Below, one piece after another: positions 27,826-36,454 of a stretch of 64,000 nucleotides of DNA. The DNA is from Sphingomonas sanxanigenens DSM 19645 = NX02 (GTDB lineage: Bacteria; Pseudomonadota; Alphaproteobacteria; Sphingomonadales; Sphingomonadaceae): contig NZ_CP006644.1 of NCBI RefSeq assembly GCF_000512205.2, forward strand, positions 248,001 through 312,000, read 5' to 3'. How positions within the stretch are numbered: position 1 is the stretch's first letter; each line of letters begins with the position of its first letter. Under the pieces are notes generated by a model. The model was given only the letters and a program-made list of their open reading frames with translations, ran no database searches and was not told the DNA's origin. Position numbers and translations under genes: made by a program.

Positions 27826-28434
27826 ATGCACGGTACGGCACCCAGAAAACTGCCGCGGCAGGCGCGCTCGCAGGCGATGGTCGAGGCGATGCTCGACGCG
27901 ACTGCTCGCATTCTGATTCGGGACGGTCGGGAAGCGGCCACCACCAACGCGATCGCGCTGGAGGCGGGGGTCAGCATCGGATCGCTGTATCAATATTTCC
28001 CGAACCGCGACGCGATCATCGCCGCGCTGGTGCATCGCCACGGGCATCGCATCCACGCGCTCGTCACCGATGCGATGCGGCCGCCGCCCGCGACGCTGGA
28101 CGACGCGATCACGCGGATCGTGCATGCCGTGTTCGCGGCGCACCGGCTCGATCCGGCGCTCCACGATGCGCTCGATCATGATTTCGGGCATGGTGCGCAT
28201 GGCCATCACCACCCGACGACCAAGCAGGCTGTCGCCGAACAGATGGGATTGCTGCCGGAGACGGTGAAGGCGGAGATCAGCTGCGTCGATGCCGACCATG
28301 CCCCGCTCGTCGTCGCGGAGATCATGCACAGCCTCGCGCACGCCGCGCTCGTCCACCCGCGCGAGCCGCGCGACGCCGCCGCGCTCGAACGGCAGGCGGT
28401 GAGCGCGGTGCTGGCCTATCTGCGCGCGGTCTGA
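27826..28434 (+). CDS. TetR/AcrR family transcriptional regulator
   Basis: DNA-binding regulator of 202 residues. The N-terminal helix-turn-helix (about 12-60) reads RQARSQAMVEAMLDATARIL, ATTNAIALEAGVSIGSLYQY and FPNRDAIIAALVHRH, classic TetR features. The C-terminal ligand domain includes a His-rich stretch HDFGHGAHGHHHPTTKQ that could bind metal, an observation rather than a family trait. The ATG at 27826 with GGGGGA ten bases upstream is chosen over an earlier in-frame codon. Divergent transcription suggests it represses the TonB receptor at 25706-27739. Confidence 0.85.
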   Translation: MHGTAPRKLPRQARSQAMVEAMLDATARILIRDGREAATTNAIALEAGVSIGSLYQYFPNRDAIIAALVHRHGHRIHALVTDAMRPPPATLDDAITRIVHAVFAAHRLDPALHDALDHDFGHGAHGHHHPTTKQAVAEQMGLLPETVKAEISCVDADHAPLVVAEIMHSLAHAALVHPREPRDAAALERQAVSAVLAYLRAV

Positions 28435-28580
28435 CCGCGGTTACAACAGGCTGATCTGCTCCCCGTCGACCACCCGGCCCGACCGGGTGTGCAAGAGACG
28501 CAGCCCGGTGCGCGGCAGATCGGTTCCGGAGATTTGCGCAACGGGCAATATGTCGCGCGTGATCGTTGAGGAACATCAGG

Positions 28581-29024
28581 ATGCCGACTGCCGGATCGTT
28601 TGCGCAGCTTGCCGCCTCACTGCCGCCCGAACGCCGGGCGCATCTCGCGCTCGATGGCGGTGAGGAGGGGCTGAAAGGGCTTTCGGATTCCGCGCAGATC
28701 GCGCAGGCGCGCTCGGCGCTCGATCTCGCGCGCCGGATGCTGGCGGGCGAGGCGCCGGCCTATGAGGTGGAGGACAGGCTCCAGAACGAGGAGGACGAAG
28801 GCATCCTCATCCGCGAGCAGGAAACGGGCGACGAAACCGAGAAGGCGGCCTGGCTCTCCGTCGCCAGCGCGATCGCCTATGCCGCCCGCGTCGGCTATCA
28901 GCGCGCGGGCGAACTGCCGGGCCCGCTCGTCTCCGAAGTGCGCGACGATGCGGTCGCGTCGCTGGAAGACCATCTGCAGCAGATCCCGAACGTGGATTGG
29001 GCGCGGTTGCTCGGCGGGGCATAG
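28581..29024 (+). CDS. small acidic helical protein, function unknown
   Basis: 147-residue cytoplasmic protein without signal or membrane segment, preceded by GAGGAAC and an in-frame ATG. It is rich in Glu, Ala and Leu and predicted mostly helical (EVEDRLQNEEDEGILIREQE, then KAAWLSVASAIAYAARVGYQ). The shape recalls small immunity-type proteins, but no toxin gene is adjacent and I do not claim that role. It lies between the TetR gene and the small-peptide operon, separated from the latter by 270 bases of regulatory DNA. Confidence 0.6.
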   Translation: MPTAGSFAQLAASLPPERRAHLALDGGEEGLKGLSDSAQIAQARSALDLARRMLAGEAPAYEVEDRLQNEEDEGILIREQETGDETEKAAWLSVASAIAYAARVGYQRAGELPGPLVSEVRDDAVASLEDHLQQIPNVDWARLLGGA

Positions 29025-29040
29025 GCGCCGATCGGGCGTC

Positions 29041-29099
29041 AGTGCGGTGACGGACGCCGCCGCACTGTCCTGAAGCGAACAGCTGTTCGAAATCGAACG
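29041..29099 (+). promoter_or_regulatory. three tandem enhancer-type sites of the sigma-54 regulon
   Basis: AGTGCGGTGACGGACG (29041-29056), TGTCCTGAAGCGAACA (29066-29081) and TGTTCGAAATCGAACG (29084-29099) each fit a 6-4-6 inverted repeat with consensus TGTYCG-N4-CGRACA. They lie 160-205 bases upstream of the predicted start of the sigma-54 promoter at 29225, the usual place for an NtrC-type activator. The same motif recurs at 40339-40354 and 40567-40623, beside the sigma-54 regulator gene. Confidence 0.65.
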
Positions 29100-29224
29100 G
29101 CTCGGCGAAAGCCGTATCTCAAAAAACGCCATCAATTGGCGATCCTTGCCGTGCCTTGGTGAGATTTCGCGCCGGATTGCGATCGTTTCGCCGCGAAAAC
29201 CCCGAAAATGCGGGCTCCAGCGAA

Positions 29225-29241
29225 TTGGCACGCTCCCTGCA
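29225..29241 (+). promoter_or_regulatory. sigma-54 promoter of the small-peptide operon
   Basis: TTGGCACGCTCCCTGCA matches the -24/-12 consensus (TTGGCACG-N4-TTGCA) in all but one base, with correct GG to GC spacing. Transcription would begin near 29252, 42 bases before the first peptide gene. Confidence 0.75.
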
Positions 29242-29293
29242 ACACTCCTGGCATCCCGCCGCAACCACGCGGCCGCCATCAGGAGTGACCACG

Positions 29294-29425
29294 ATGACCG
29301 ACACCGTTTCCAACGTCCGCCGCACGCTTTTCGCCGCTTTGGGCGCGCTCTTCGTCAGCACGCTGATGCTGTCGGCCGCGATCGTGCCGACCGTTGCGCC
29401 GATGACCGCGCAGCCGCTGCTCTGA
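29294..29425 (+). CDS. tiny membrane/exported peptide 1 of tandem triplet
   Basis: 43-residue protein: a short polar start (MTDTVSN), the motif VRRTLFAALGALFVSTLMLS that opens a hydrophobic helix of about 20 residues, and a proline-containing tail ending PMTAQPLL. It may be an uncleaved single-span membrane peptide or a signal-peptide precursor. AGGAG (29281-29285) precedes the ATG by 8 bases. It is 63-80 percent identical by eye to the two genes that follow, and is the first gene after the sigma-54 promoter at 29225. No function is known to me. Confidence 0.75.
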   Translation: MTDTVSNVRRTLFAALGALFVSTLMLSAAIVPTVAPMTAQPLL

Positions 29426-29457
29426 ACCCCGCCACACCAGATCCAGGGAGATCATCG

Positions 29458-29586
29458 ATGACCGCCATCACCAACGTCCGCCGGACGCTCTTCGCCGCCT
29501 TCGGTGCGCTGTTCGTCAGCACGCTGGCCCTGTCCGCCGCGGTCGTGCCGGCCGTCGTGCCGATGACCGCGCAACCGGTGCTCTGA
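29458..29586 (+). CDS. tiny membrane/exported peptide 2 of tandem triplet
   Basis: 42-residue paralogue of the preceding gene: ITNVRRTLFAAFGALFVSTL continues as a hydrophobic helix and ends in the same PMTAQPVL tail. AGGGAG stands ahead of the ATG. The spacing of 32 bases from the first gene and no terminator between them suggest one transcript. Conservation of the RRTLFA entry and MTAQP tail in all three copies shows selection on the peptide rather than chance open frames. Confidence 0.75.
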   Translation: MTAITNVRRTLFAAFGALFVSTLALSAAVVPAVVPMTAQPVL

Positions 29587-29621
29587 TCCTTCAGGGCACC
29601 GCCAATCCGGGGACCCTCGTC

Positions 29622-29753
29622 ATGACCGGTACCAGCATCGACATCCGCCGCACCCTGTTCGCAACCTTCGGCGCGCTGTTCGTCGGCACCTTCGCCCTGT
29701 CCGTGGCGGTGGCCCCGATCGTCGTGCCGCTGACCGCGCAGCCCGCGCTGTAA
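29622..29753 (+). CDS. tiny membrane/exported peptide 3 of tandem triplet
   Basis: 43-residue third paralogue: IDIRRTLFATFGALFVGTFA, hydrophobic helix, tail ending PLTAQPAL. It is the most divergent copy but keeps the double Arg, GALFV and TAQP positions. It lies 35 bases after copy 2 and is convergent with the MFS exporter gene, whose stop is 17 bases away. Confidence 0.72.
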   Translation: MTGTSIDIRRTLFATFGALFVGTFALSVAVAPIVVPLTAQPAL

Positions 29754-29770
29754 ACGCGGGCAAGTGCGCA

Positions 29771-31444
29771 TCAGGCCGATCGCGACGCGTCCGTCATCGG
29801 ATCGGCCATCTCGCGTGGCCCCGGCTCCCGCGTCACCGGCAGCGAACCGGTCTGGCGTTCGAGCATGCGGTGGACGCGCGGCGCCTCGTCGCCGCGATGC
29901 AGCGCGCGCAACGCCAGGCTGTTCTCGGCATCGGCGTTGGTGCGCCGCTGGTTGTGGCGCACATAATCCAGCCAGGTCGCGACATGATAACGCTCGACCC
30001 ACAATTCGGGGTCGGCAAGGTCGCGCAGCAGGGTCCAGTGACGCGCGCCGTCGCGCCGGCGGATCCGGCCGCGTTCGCTCATCGTCGTCAGGAAAGCGGG
30101 GATGTCCTCGCGCGCGATGCGATAGTCGATGGTGACGACCACCGGGCCGCTGCGCGGCTCGACGGGAACCGCGGTGAGCGGTTCCTGCCATTTGCCGGTC
30201 GGGTCGAGATCGAGCGTTTCGATCTGCGGCAGCGGCAGGCGCAGCCCCAGCGCCGCCGACAACAGCATCACCGCGGCCGCCGCGAGCAGCGCGGTGCCGA
30301 CATCCTCCTTCTCGGCGACGAGCCCGAACACCCAGCTGCCCACCGCCATGCCGCCGAAGGCATGCATCTGGTAAAGCGCCAGCGCGCGCGCCACCACCCA
30401 GCGCGGTGCGGCGAGCTGCACCGAGACGTTGAACGTCGACAGCGCCAGCACCCAGCCGGCGCCGCCCAGCACCAATGCGGCCATCGTCAGCGGCAGCCAG
30501 GGACTGACGCCGGTGCCGGCCGCGCCGAGCGCAAGCCCGATGGATGCCAGCGCGACGAGGCGCTCGGTCGACATCAGCCGCCGCAGCCGGCCGCTGCTGA
30601 GCGCACCCGCGACCGCGCCGACGCCGAAGGAACCCAGCAGCAGGCCGTAGGTCAGCGGGCCGCCCGCGATCAGATCGCGCGCGACCAGCGGCATCATCGC
30701 CGGCACCGCGCTCGCCGCGAAGCCGAACAGCACCGCGCGGATCAGCACGACGCGGATGTTGGGGGACATCGCGACGTAGCGGACGCCCGCCGCCACCGCG
30801 ACGTCGATGCGCTCGGGGGGCAGCGGGCGCGGCACGGCCGGCGGGCGCCACCGCGCGAGAACCGCGATGAGCGCGACATAGCTGAGCGCGTTGACGAGGA
30901 AGGCGGCGGCCGCGCCTGCCGCGGCGACGATGACGCCGCCGATCGCGGGGCCGAGGCTGCGCGCGATGTTGTAGCCCATGCTGTTCAGCGCGACCGCGCT
31001 CGGCAGCACGGGGCGGGGCACCATCTCCCCAACCGATGCCTGCCAGGCCGGACTGTTCACGGCGGTGCCGCAGCCGACGAGGAAGGTGAAGGCGAGCAGC
31101 AGCCAGGGCGTCAGCCACCCCGCCCAGGCGAAGATCGTCAGCGCCACCGACGCGACCAGCATGAAGATCTGCGCCGCGAGCATCACCGTACGGCGATCGA
31201 GATTGTCCGCCACCGCGCCGGCGAACAGCGACAGCAGCATGATCGGCAACGCCTGCGACGACTGCACCAGCGCGACCTGCTGTTCGCTGCCCTGCAAGGC
31301 GATCATCATCCACGATGCGCCGACCGACTGGATCAGGCCGCCGAAGTTGGACGCCATCGACGCCAGCCACACCGAGCGGAAGATCGGGATGCGGAACGGC
31401 GCGCGGGGGTCGTCGACGGACGCGGGGGGCAGCGGAACGGTCAT
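29771..31444 (-). CDS. MFS transporter of the MFS_3/DHA3 type
   Basis: Inner-membrane exporter of 557 residues. The first 400 residues hold 10-12 helices with FRSVWLASMASNFGGLIQSVG, DNLDRRTVMLAAQ (loop 2-3) and RSLGPAIGGVIVAAAG. The last 150 residues form a soluble domain (VVTIDYRIAREDIPAFLTTM, WTLLRDLADPELWVERYHV) resembling the small monooxygenase-like tail typical of this family. It is probably a drug or metabolite efflux protein; enterobactin exporter EntS is a distant relative. Substrate is unknown and neighbours give no clue. The start at 31444 begins MTVPLPPASVDDPRAPFRIP. Confidence 0.85.
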   Translation of the reverse strand: MTVPLPPASVDDPRAPFRIPIFRSVWLASMASNFGGLIQSVGASWMMIALQGSEQQVALVQSSQALPIMLLSLFAGAVADNLDRRTVMLAAQIFMLVASVALTIFAWAGWLTPWLLLAFTFLVGCGTAVNSPAWQASVGEMVPRPVLPSAVALNSMGYNIARSLGPAIGGVIVAAAGAAAAFLVNALSYVALIAVLARWRPPAVPRPLPPERIDVAVAAGVRYVAMSPNIRVVLIRAVLFGFAASAVPAMMPLVARDLIAGGPLTYGLLLGSFGVGAVAGALSSGRLRRLMSTERLVALASIGLALGAAGTGVSPWLPLTMAALVLGGAGWVLALSTFNVSVQLAAPRWVVARALALYQMHAFGGMAVGSWVFGLVAEKEDVGTALLAAAAVMLLSAALGLRLPLPQIETLDLDPTGKWQEPLTAVPVEPRSGPVVVTIDYRIAREDIPAFLTTMSERGRIRRRDGARHWTLLRDLADPELWVERYHVATWLDYVRHNQRRTNADAENSLALRALHRGDEAPRVHRMLERQTGSLPVTREPGPREMADPMTDASRSA

Positions 31445-31713
31445 GTTCGGCTAACGCTCTACGCCAGAGAGGGCGTCAGGTTAAGCCGCGGAAATCGGTG
31501 TCGGGCGTCTGCATGCGGGGCTGCGGAGAATCCTCAATATACGCTGTTGCGGCGCCGGATTATGGTGATCGTCGGTTCCGTCGTCGGGGGTCGAAGCTGG
31601 ATGCGACGCGATGTTCTCCATTTTCCCATGCGCACGCGCGATTGCGGGGTTTCCGCCCGCCCGCGCCGCAGCCAGCCGCGCGAAACGGACAGTCCGCCGC
31701 AACGCCGGATTGA

Positions 31714-32862
<1,149 letters not shown>

Positions 32863-32864
32863 GC

Positions 32865-32872
32865 CGCGGTCG
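32865..32872. repeat. left target-site duplication of the IS1-type element
   Basis: CGCGGTCG immediately precedes the left inverted repeat and is repeated exactly at 36455-36462 after the right end. Eight bases is a normal duplication length for IS1-family insertion. Confidence 0.85.
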
Positions 32873-32933
32873 GGTAGTGTTTCAGTTTGAAATGCCCCCT
32901 GCCAATCGTCGCTGATCCGGTTATATTGATGGC

Positions 32934-33113
32934 ATGACCGTTAGATCACCCGGAACCAACGCGCCGCTCCACCGGCGCACAGAAAAGGCCCTTGAGCGGA
33001 AGGCTGCACTTGTCGCTCGCTATGTCGGCGAGGGCATGACGGAAGAGGACGCAGCCGAGCGCGCGCATACTGAAATGCGCGACAACGGCAAGGGCGATTG
33101 GCGGCGCGGATGA
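32934..33113 (+). CDS. small charged protein, transposon cargo
   Basis: 59-residue basic and acidic protein with no signal peptide: RRTEKALERKAALVARYVGE is followed by GMTEEDAAERAHTEMRDNGK. It looks helical and soluble. Its stop overlaps the ATG of the next gene (ATGA), so the pair is translationally coupled. I do not recognise a family; small proteins of this kind occur near conserved genes like the next one in alphaproteobacteria. Confidence 0.6.
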   Translation: MTVRSPGTNAPLHRRTEKALERKAALVARYVGEGMTEEDAAERAHTEMRDNGKGDWRRG

Positions 33114-33337
33114 GCGCCAAGACACCCAAGCGCCCGCGCGATCCGAACCAGCTGGCGAAGCTGATGGTCGATATTGCGACTGGCGAGGAGCAGGACGCTG
33201 GCTCAACTCCAGATCAACTGAAGCTTTCCGCCGCCAAGCGTAAGGGGGCAACCGCAAGAGCCCTCTCCCTTACCCCTGAAGAACGCTCCGAAATCGCCAG
33301 CATCGCCGCTGCCGCGAGATGGAAGAAAAAGGACTAG
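33110..33337 (+). CDS. small basic conserved protein (RPRDPNQLAK type), transposon cargo
   Basis: 75-residue basic protein with the stretch KRPRDPNQLAKLMVDIATGE and a C-terminal half rich in Lys, Ala and Arg (AAKRKGATARALSLTPEERS, ending ARWKKKD). Small proteins with this layout are widespread as conserved hypotheticals in alphaproteobacteria and look nucleic-acid-binding, which is inference from charge. Its end overlaps by 4 bases the end of the convergent 158-residue gene. Confidence 0.65.
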   Translation: MSAKTPKRPRDPNQLAKLMVDIATGEEQDAGSTPDQLKLSAAKRKGATARALSLTPEERSEIASIAAAARWKKKD

Positions 33338-33810
33338 GCGGCATCGTCTTCGTCGTCTGCCGCCTTGCGCCATTCCACGTCAGGGCCAAAGTCCGTTTCA
33401 AGCACAATCGGCTCTTCATCGGGGTTCGCCGCAGCCCAGTGATCCAAGTCAAAGGTCAGCTGCACAACATCGCCAACCACCTGCTCACGGCGACGGTTAG
33501 TTGATCGGACCATTTGGGCGCGGGTAGCGTCGTCGATGTCCACCCAAAAGAAAAATGTTTCCTGACCCTGCTTAACCGGCAGGGAGTGGTATGCGCGGTA
33601 GGGGCGTCCGGTCTTACGGTCCACCCGCATTTCCTCGCGCGCTGCCTCGCTGACCTGTTTGATCAGAAGCTTCATGGGATCAGCGGGGGTCGGAAGTTCG
33701 ACTCCGTTCAGCACAGCAAACTTGGCAATCTCGGCAGGATCAAGTTCGGTTTTGCCGGTCTTGATCTTGTAGAGCTTGATCATTTTCTGGAGCGTTTTAT
33801 GTCCAGCCAT
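33334..33810 (-). CDS. uncharacterised partner of the XRE-ImmA protein
   Basis: 158-residue soluble protein, beginning MAGHKTLQKMIKLYKIKTGK with a helical, basic N-terminus and continuing into beta-rich sequence (YRAYHSLPVKQGQETFFFWV, DVVQLTFDLDHWAAANPDEE) and a very acidic tail DDEDDAA. It starts 29 bases after the stop of the XRE-ImmA gene on the same strand, so the two form a two-gene operon. The arrangement resembles a toxin-antitoxin or regulator-effector pair, but no toxin family is recognised and the role is open. Confidence 0.65.
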   Translation of the reverse strand: MAGHKTLQKMIKLYKIKTGKTELDPAEIAKFAVLNGVELPTPADPMKLLIKQVSEAAREEMRVDRKTGRPYRAYHSLPVKQGQETFFFWVDIDDATRAQMVRSTNRRREQVVGDVVQLTFDLDHWAAANPDEEPIVLETDFGPDVEWRKAADDEDDAA

Positions 33811-33839
33811 ATTGAATCATCCTTTTTCTATAGAGAGAC

Positions 33840-34979
33840 TTAATCGTCGATGGGGTGGATATCACCCCATCCATCCACTTCTGCTGCAGGGATTATGTGC
33901 TCGCGCACGCCGACCAGATGCTTGCGGAACTTATTGTATTGGTTCGTTCGACGCTGGATTTGCCCTGCTACAAGGCCGGGGTGGACTTGCAGCGAACGTG
34001 CGAAGCCAATCAGGTCGCGCTCCGAAAAGTAAGGAGCCTTCCGACGAATGAAGGCATCCATCATGGATGCAGGAACACAGAACTCCGAGGCTGCCCCGTC
34101 AGCAATGGCTTCTTGCTGCTCAACGCTTGCGCTCAAGTGGACGCGCGCATCATGGCCGATATCAATGTCGAGCATCGCAGCACCGTCCATGCCGTCGCGA
34201 TTTTTCACGTGCTCCAACTCGTGCCGGAGAACGAATAGAAAGTTGTCAATCCGGTCGAAGCGAAGCGTCATGCCGATCACAGGCGACTTCTCGTTGAGCC
34301 AGAAGCAAACGCCGTCAATTTTCCCGCCCCGAAGGCCTTCAACAACGACAAAGCGAATGCCTGCTTCTGCAAGTATCCGAGGCACGCGCCGCATATGTTC
34401 GGGGTGGCTGCGAAGGGGCTTGATAGCGGCAATTGCTGCTTCAACAGATTGCGGTGAATAAGTAGCAACCAGCATCCCCTCGGCAATGGCCTTTACGCGG
34501 TAAAGCCAAGCAAGCTGAGCCGGGGTCGCTTCCACGCTTGTTTGGGTTTTCTTGGCGGCGTGGGGAACCAATATTTCCGCATCTTCAAGCCGGTTCACTT
34601 TGAAAAAGCGGCAGAGTTCCCGTTCGACATTTTCCGTGTCTTTCATGCTCTCGGCAACGATCCAGCCGCGTTCAATCATGTTGGCGACTGGCAGATCGCC
34701 GTAGATTGTGGCGCGTCCAGCGCGGGCAGGGTCGGGCATCGCTTCAATCCGCGCTTTCGCCAGATCGTATTCGTGTTGCAGTTCCAAAAACCGTTTCGCC
34801 TCAACGCCAAAAACCTCTTCCAAAATGATGGCGAGGCCCGCGCTAACTCGGCTTTGTCCGGAGATGACCTTATTCAAACTGCCTTCGCCCATGTCGAGGA
34901 TCAGCGCGAGCGAGCGCTTCGTCCATCCTCGGCTCTCCAGAAGAGCCTCAATCAATTGTCCTGGCGTGCGGTATTCCAT
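33840..34979 (-). CDS. XRE-type regulator with ImmA/IrrE metallopeptidase domain
   Basis: 379-residue two-domain protein. The N-terminal helix-turn-helix (about 5-65; GQLIEALLESRGWTKRSLAL, then MGEGSLNKVISGQSRVSAGL) resembles HigA-type antitoxins. The C-terminal domain contains the zinc peptidase motif RHELEHVKN (HExxH) near residue 253, typical of ImmA/IrrE proteins that cleave repressors in mobile elements. The product probably controls its own operon through the palindrome at 35012-35037 and may switch on transfer or the downstream gene. It is transposon cargo. Confidence 0.82.
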   Translation of the reverse strand: MEYRTPGQLIEALLESRGWTKRSLALILDMGEGSLNKVISGQSRVSAGLAIILEEVFGVEAKRFLELQHEYDLAKARIEAMPDPARAGRATIYGDLPVANMIERGWIVAESMKDTENVERELCRFFKVNRLEDAEILVPHAAKKTQTSVEATPAQLAWLYRVKAIAEGMLVATYSPQSVEAAIAAIKPLRSHPEHMRRVPRILAEAGIRFVVVEGLRGGKIDGVCFWLNEKSPVIGMTLRFDRIDNFLFVLRHELEHVKNRDGMDGAAMLDIDIGHDARVHLSASVEQQEAIADGAASEFCVPASMMDAFIRRKAPYFSERDLIGFARSLQVHPGLVAGQIQRRTNQYNKFRKHLVGVREHIIPAAEVDGWGDIHPIDD

Positions 34980-35011
34980 GTGTGATCCCCGTAGCGATTC
35001 CGCGTTTTATA

Positions 35012-35037
35012 TCAGTTTTCCCAAAAGGGCAAACTGA
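35012..35037. promoter_or_regulatory. palindromic operator in the XRE/transposase divergent region
   Basis: Arms TCAGTTTTCCC (35012-35022) and GGGCAAACTGA (35027-35037) around AAAA match except for one pair. It lies between the divergent XRE-ImmA and transposase genes, 33 bases before the XRE start, a natural site for autorepression and for control of the transposase. Confidence 0.55.
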
Positions 35038-35080
35038 CCTTTATGCTTGCATATTCTGATGGGCCAGCTAGAACAGCGTC

Positions 35081-35953
35081 ATGAACAAGCTGACCATCGA
35101 AGAGCGCGCAAAAATCCTCCACCTTCTTTGCGAAGGCATGAGCATCCGCGCCATTACGCGGCTGACCGGCGCGAGCAAGAACACCGCCTCGAAGTTGCTG
35201 ATCGACGCGGGCAAGGCGTGCGCCGCGTATCACGACGCCAACGTGCGCGACGTGAAAGCGAGCCGGGTGCAGGTCGATGAAATCTGGTCGTTCACCTACG
35301 CCAAGCAAAAGAACGTCGCGAGCGCGAAGGCCGCGCCGGACGCTGCTGGCGATACGTGGACGTGGACCGCGCTCGACGCTGACAGCAAGATGATCGTGTC
35401 CTATCTCGTTGGTGGTCGCGATGCGGAATACGCCATGGGGTTCATGGACGATCTGGCAGCGCGCCTTGCCAACCGCGTGCAGCTGACCAGCGACGGACAC
35501 CGCGCCTATCTTGAGGCAGTCGAGGGCGCATTTGGATGCGACGTGGACTATGCGCAGCTGGTCAAGATTTACGGTCCCACGCTCACGGCACCCGGCCGCT
35601 ACAGCCCCGCCGAATGCACTGGCGCGAAGAAAATCCGCGTCGAGGGAAGCCCTGATATCGCGCATGTTTCGACCAGCTACGTCGAGCGCCAGAACCTGAC
35701 CATGCGGATGCACATGCGCCGCTTCACCCGTCTGACCAACGCTTTCTCAAAGAAGGTCGAGAACCACGCCCACGCGGTCGCGCTGCACATGATGTATTAT
35801 AATTTCGTCCGCATCCATAAGACGCTGCGCGTGACCCCGGCGATGGCCGCTGGCGTGGCGGATCGCCTTTGGGAGATTGCCGATATTGCGCAGCTGGTCG
35901 CGGACGCCGAGGAAGCTCCCAAGAAGCGCGGGCCGTACAACAAGCGGACATAA
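35081..35953 (+). CDS. IS1-family DDE transposase, single frame
   Basis: 290-residue transposase that should cut and join the element ends. The N-terminal helix-turn-helix reads GMSIRAITRLTGASKNTASK. Catalytic residues are Asp of VQVDEIWSF, Asp of LTSDGHRAY and Glu of SYVERQNLTMRMHMRRFTRL, the last being the IS1-type signature. Unlike enterobacterial IS1, which needs a frameshift to join InsA and InsB, it is one continuous frame, as in other alphaproteobacterial members. It appears intact, so the element may still be mobile. Confidence 0.92.
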   Translation: MNKLTIEERAKILHLLCEGMSIRAITRLTGASKNTASKLLIDAGKACAAYHDANVRDVKASRVQVDEIWSFTYAKQKNVASAKAAPDAAGDTWTWTALDADSKMIVSYLVGGRDAEYAMGFMDDLAARLANRVQLTSDGHRAYLEAVEGAFGCDVDYAQLVKIYGPTLTAPGRYSPAECTGAKKIRVEGSPDIAHVSTSYVERQNLTMRMHMRRFTRLTNAFSKKVENHAHAVALHMMYYNFVRIHKTLRVTPAMAAGVADRLWEIADIAQLVADAEEAPKKRGPYNKRT

Positions 35954-35965
35954 GACTCGACTCTA

Positions 35966-36010
35966 GGTTAATAGAGAGTAGCTTCTCTTCTCCCGTCTGG
36001 GAGAGGAGAA
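35966..36010 (+). promoter_or_regulatory. hairpins over the ribosome-binding site of the small Cys protein
   Basis: ACTCTA/TAGAGT and TCTCCC-GTCT-GGGAGA hairpins lie between the transposase stop and the gene at 36016. The second stem is followed by GAGGAGAA, the ribosome-binding site, and could limit its access or terminate transposase transcription. Confidence 0.3.
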
Positions 36011-36015
36011 CTAAT

Positions 36016-36177
36016 ATGGGGCAATACCGTAAGCGCAACGGCAATGACACGTGGCACTGGTGCTCAAATTGCAGCAATTACCCGACCAGCGGGTATACAA
36101 CGAGTCCCGGGAAGCCAAGCTCTGGTGAGCTTTGCAACGAATGCCAGTCCAAGCAAAAGGCTGGCACCTGTAGCTAA
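36016..36177 (+). CDS. small Cys-rich protein, transposon cargo
   Basis: 53-residue protein with four regularly placed cysteines: WHWCSNCSNYP near the N-terminus and ELCNECQSK near the C-terminus, a CxxC-x(n)-CxxC zinc-ribbon pattern. GAGAGGAGAA precedes the ATG. No family is recognised. It ends 4 bases inside the convergent gene at 36174. Confidence 0.6.
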   Translation: MGQYRKRNGNDTWHWCSNCSNYPTSGYTTSPGKPSSGELCNECQSKQKAGTCS

Positions 36178-36422
36178 AGGGCCACTCGGTTTTTCACGGA
36201 AAACTCAAAAACCGCTTTGTCACCAGCGAAGCAAAGTTCGCCGAGGCTAGAGGCGTATTCGACGCCGCGTGCCTCGGCGAACGCATCGAAGCAAAAAAGG
36301 CATAAGGCCGCGCCGTCAAAGGCGCTGGGTACAACCTTGCCCCATATCTCATCCGGTACATGGAAGTTAAATTTGTCTGGCCGCTGACAGAAGCGGCAGC
36401 GCTGGCGACCGTTCGCGTTCAT
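36174..36422 (-). CDS. small zinc-ribbon-like protein, transposon cargo
   Basis: 82-residue protein with CRFCQRPDKFNFHVPDEIWG and ALCLFCFDAFAEARGV, two CxxC pairs 30 residues apart that would bind one zinc ion. Similar small proteins accompany phage and integrative elements, and I know no function for them. Its start is 32 bases inside the right end of the transposon, so any promoter must overlap the inverted repeat or lie outside the element. Confidence 0.65.
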   Translation of the reverse strand: MNANGRQRCRFCQRPDKFNFHVPDEIWGKVVPSAFDGAALCLFCFDAFAEARGVEYASSLGELCFAGDKAVFEFSVKNRVAL

Positions 36423-36454
36423 GCGACCCTCACTTTTTCAAACTGACCACTACC

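Larger units (their letters stand above)
32873..36454 (+). mobile_element. IS1-family transposon with passenger genes, 3582 bp
   Basis: The left end reads GGTAGTGTTTCAGTTTGAAA and the right end, read inward on the other strand, GGTAGTGGTCAGTTTGAAAA: inverted repeats with a one-base length difference, flanked by the 8-bp duplication CGCGGTCG. Inside are an IS1-type transposase (35081-35953) and six other genes at 32934, 33110, 33334, 33840, 36016 and 36174. The interior is visibly less GC-rich than the flanks, so it arrived by transfer. Plain IS1 elements are about 0.8-1.2 kb, so this is an element with cargo. It sits directly behind mreB. Confidence 0.88.

Noticed and set aside
28441-28575. 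45-codon minus-strand frame ending VVDGEQISLL after the TetR gene
   Set aside because: It looks protein-like but has no ATG/GTG start or ribosome-binding site and is too short to assign; perhaps a gene remnant.
29131-29146. TTGGCGATCCTTGCC as another sigma-54 promoter
   Set aside because: The GG to GC distance is two bases too short.
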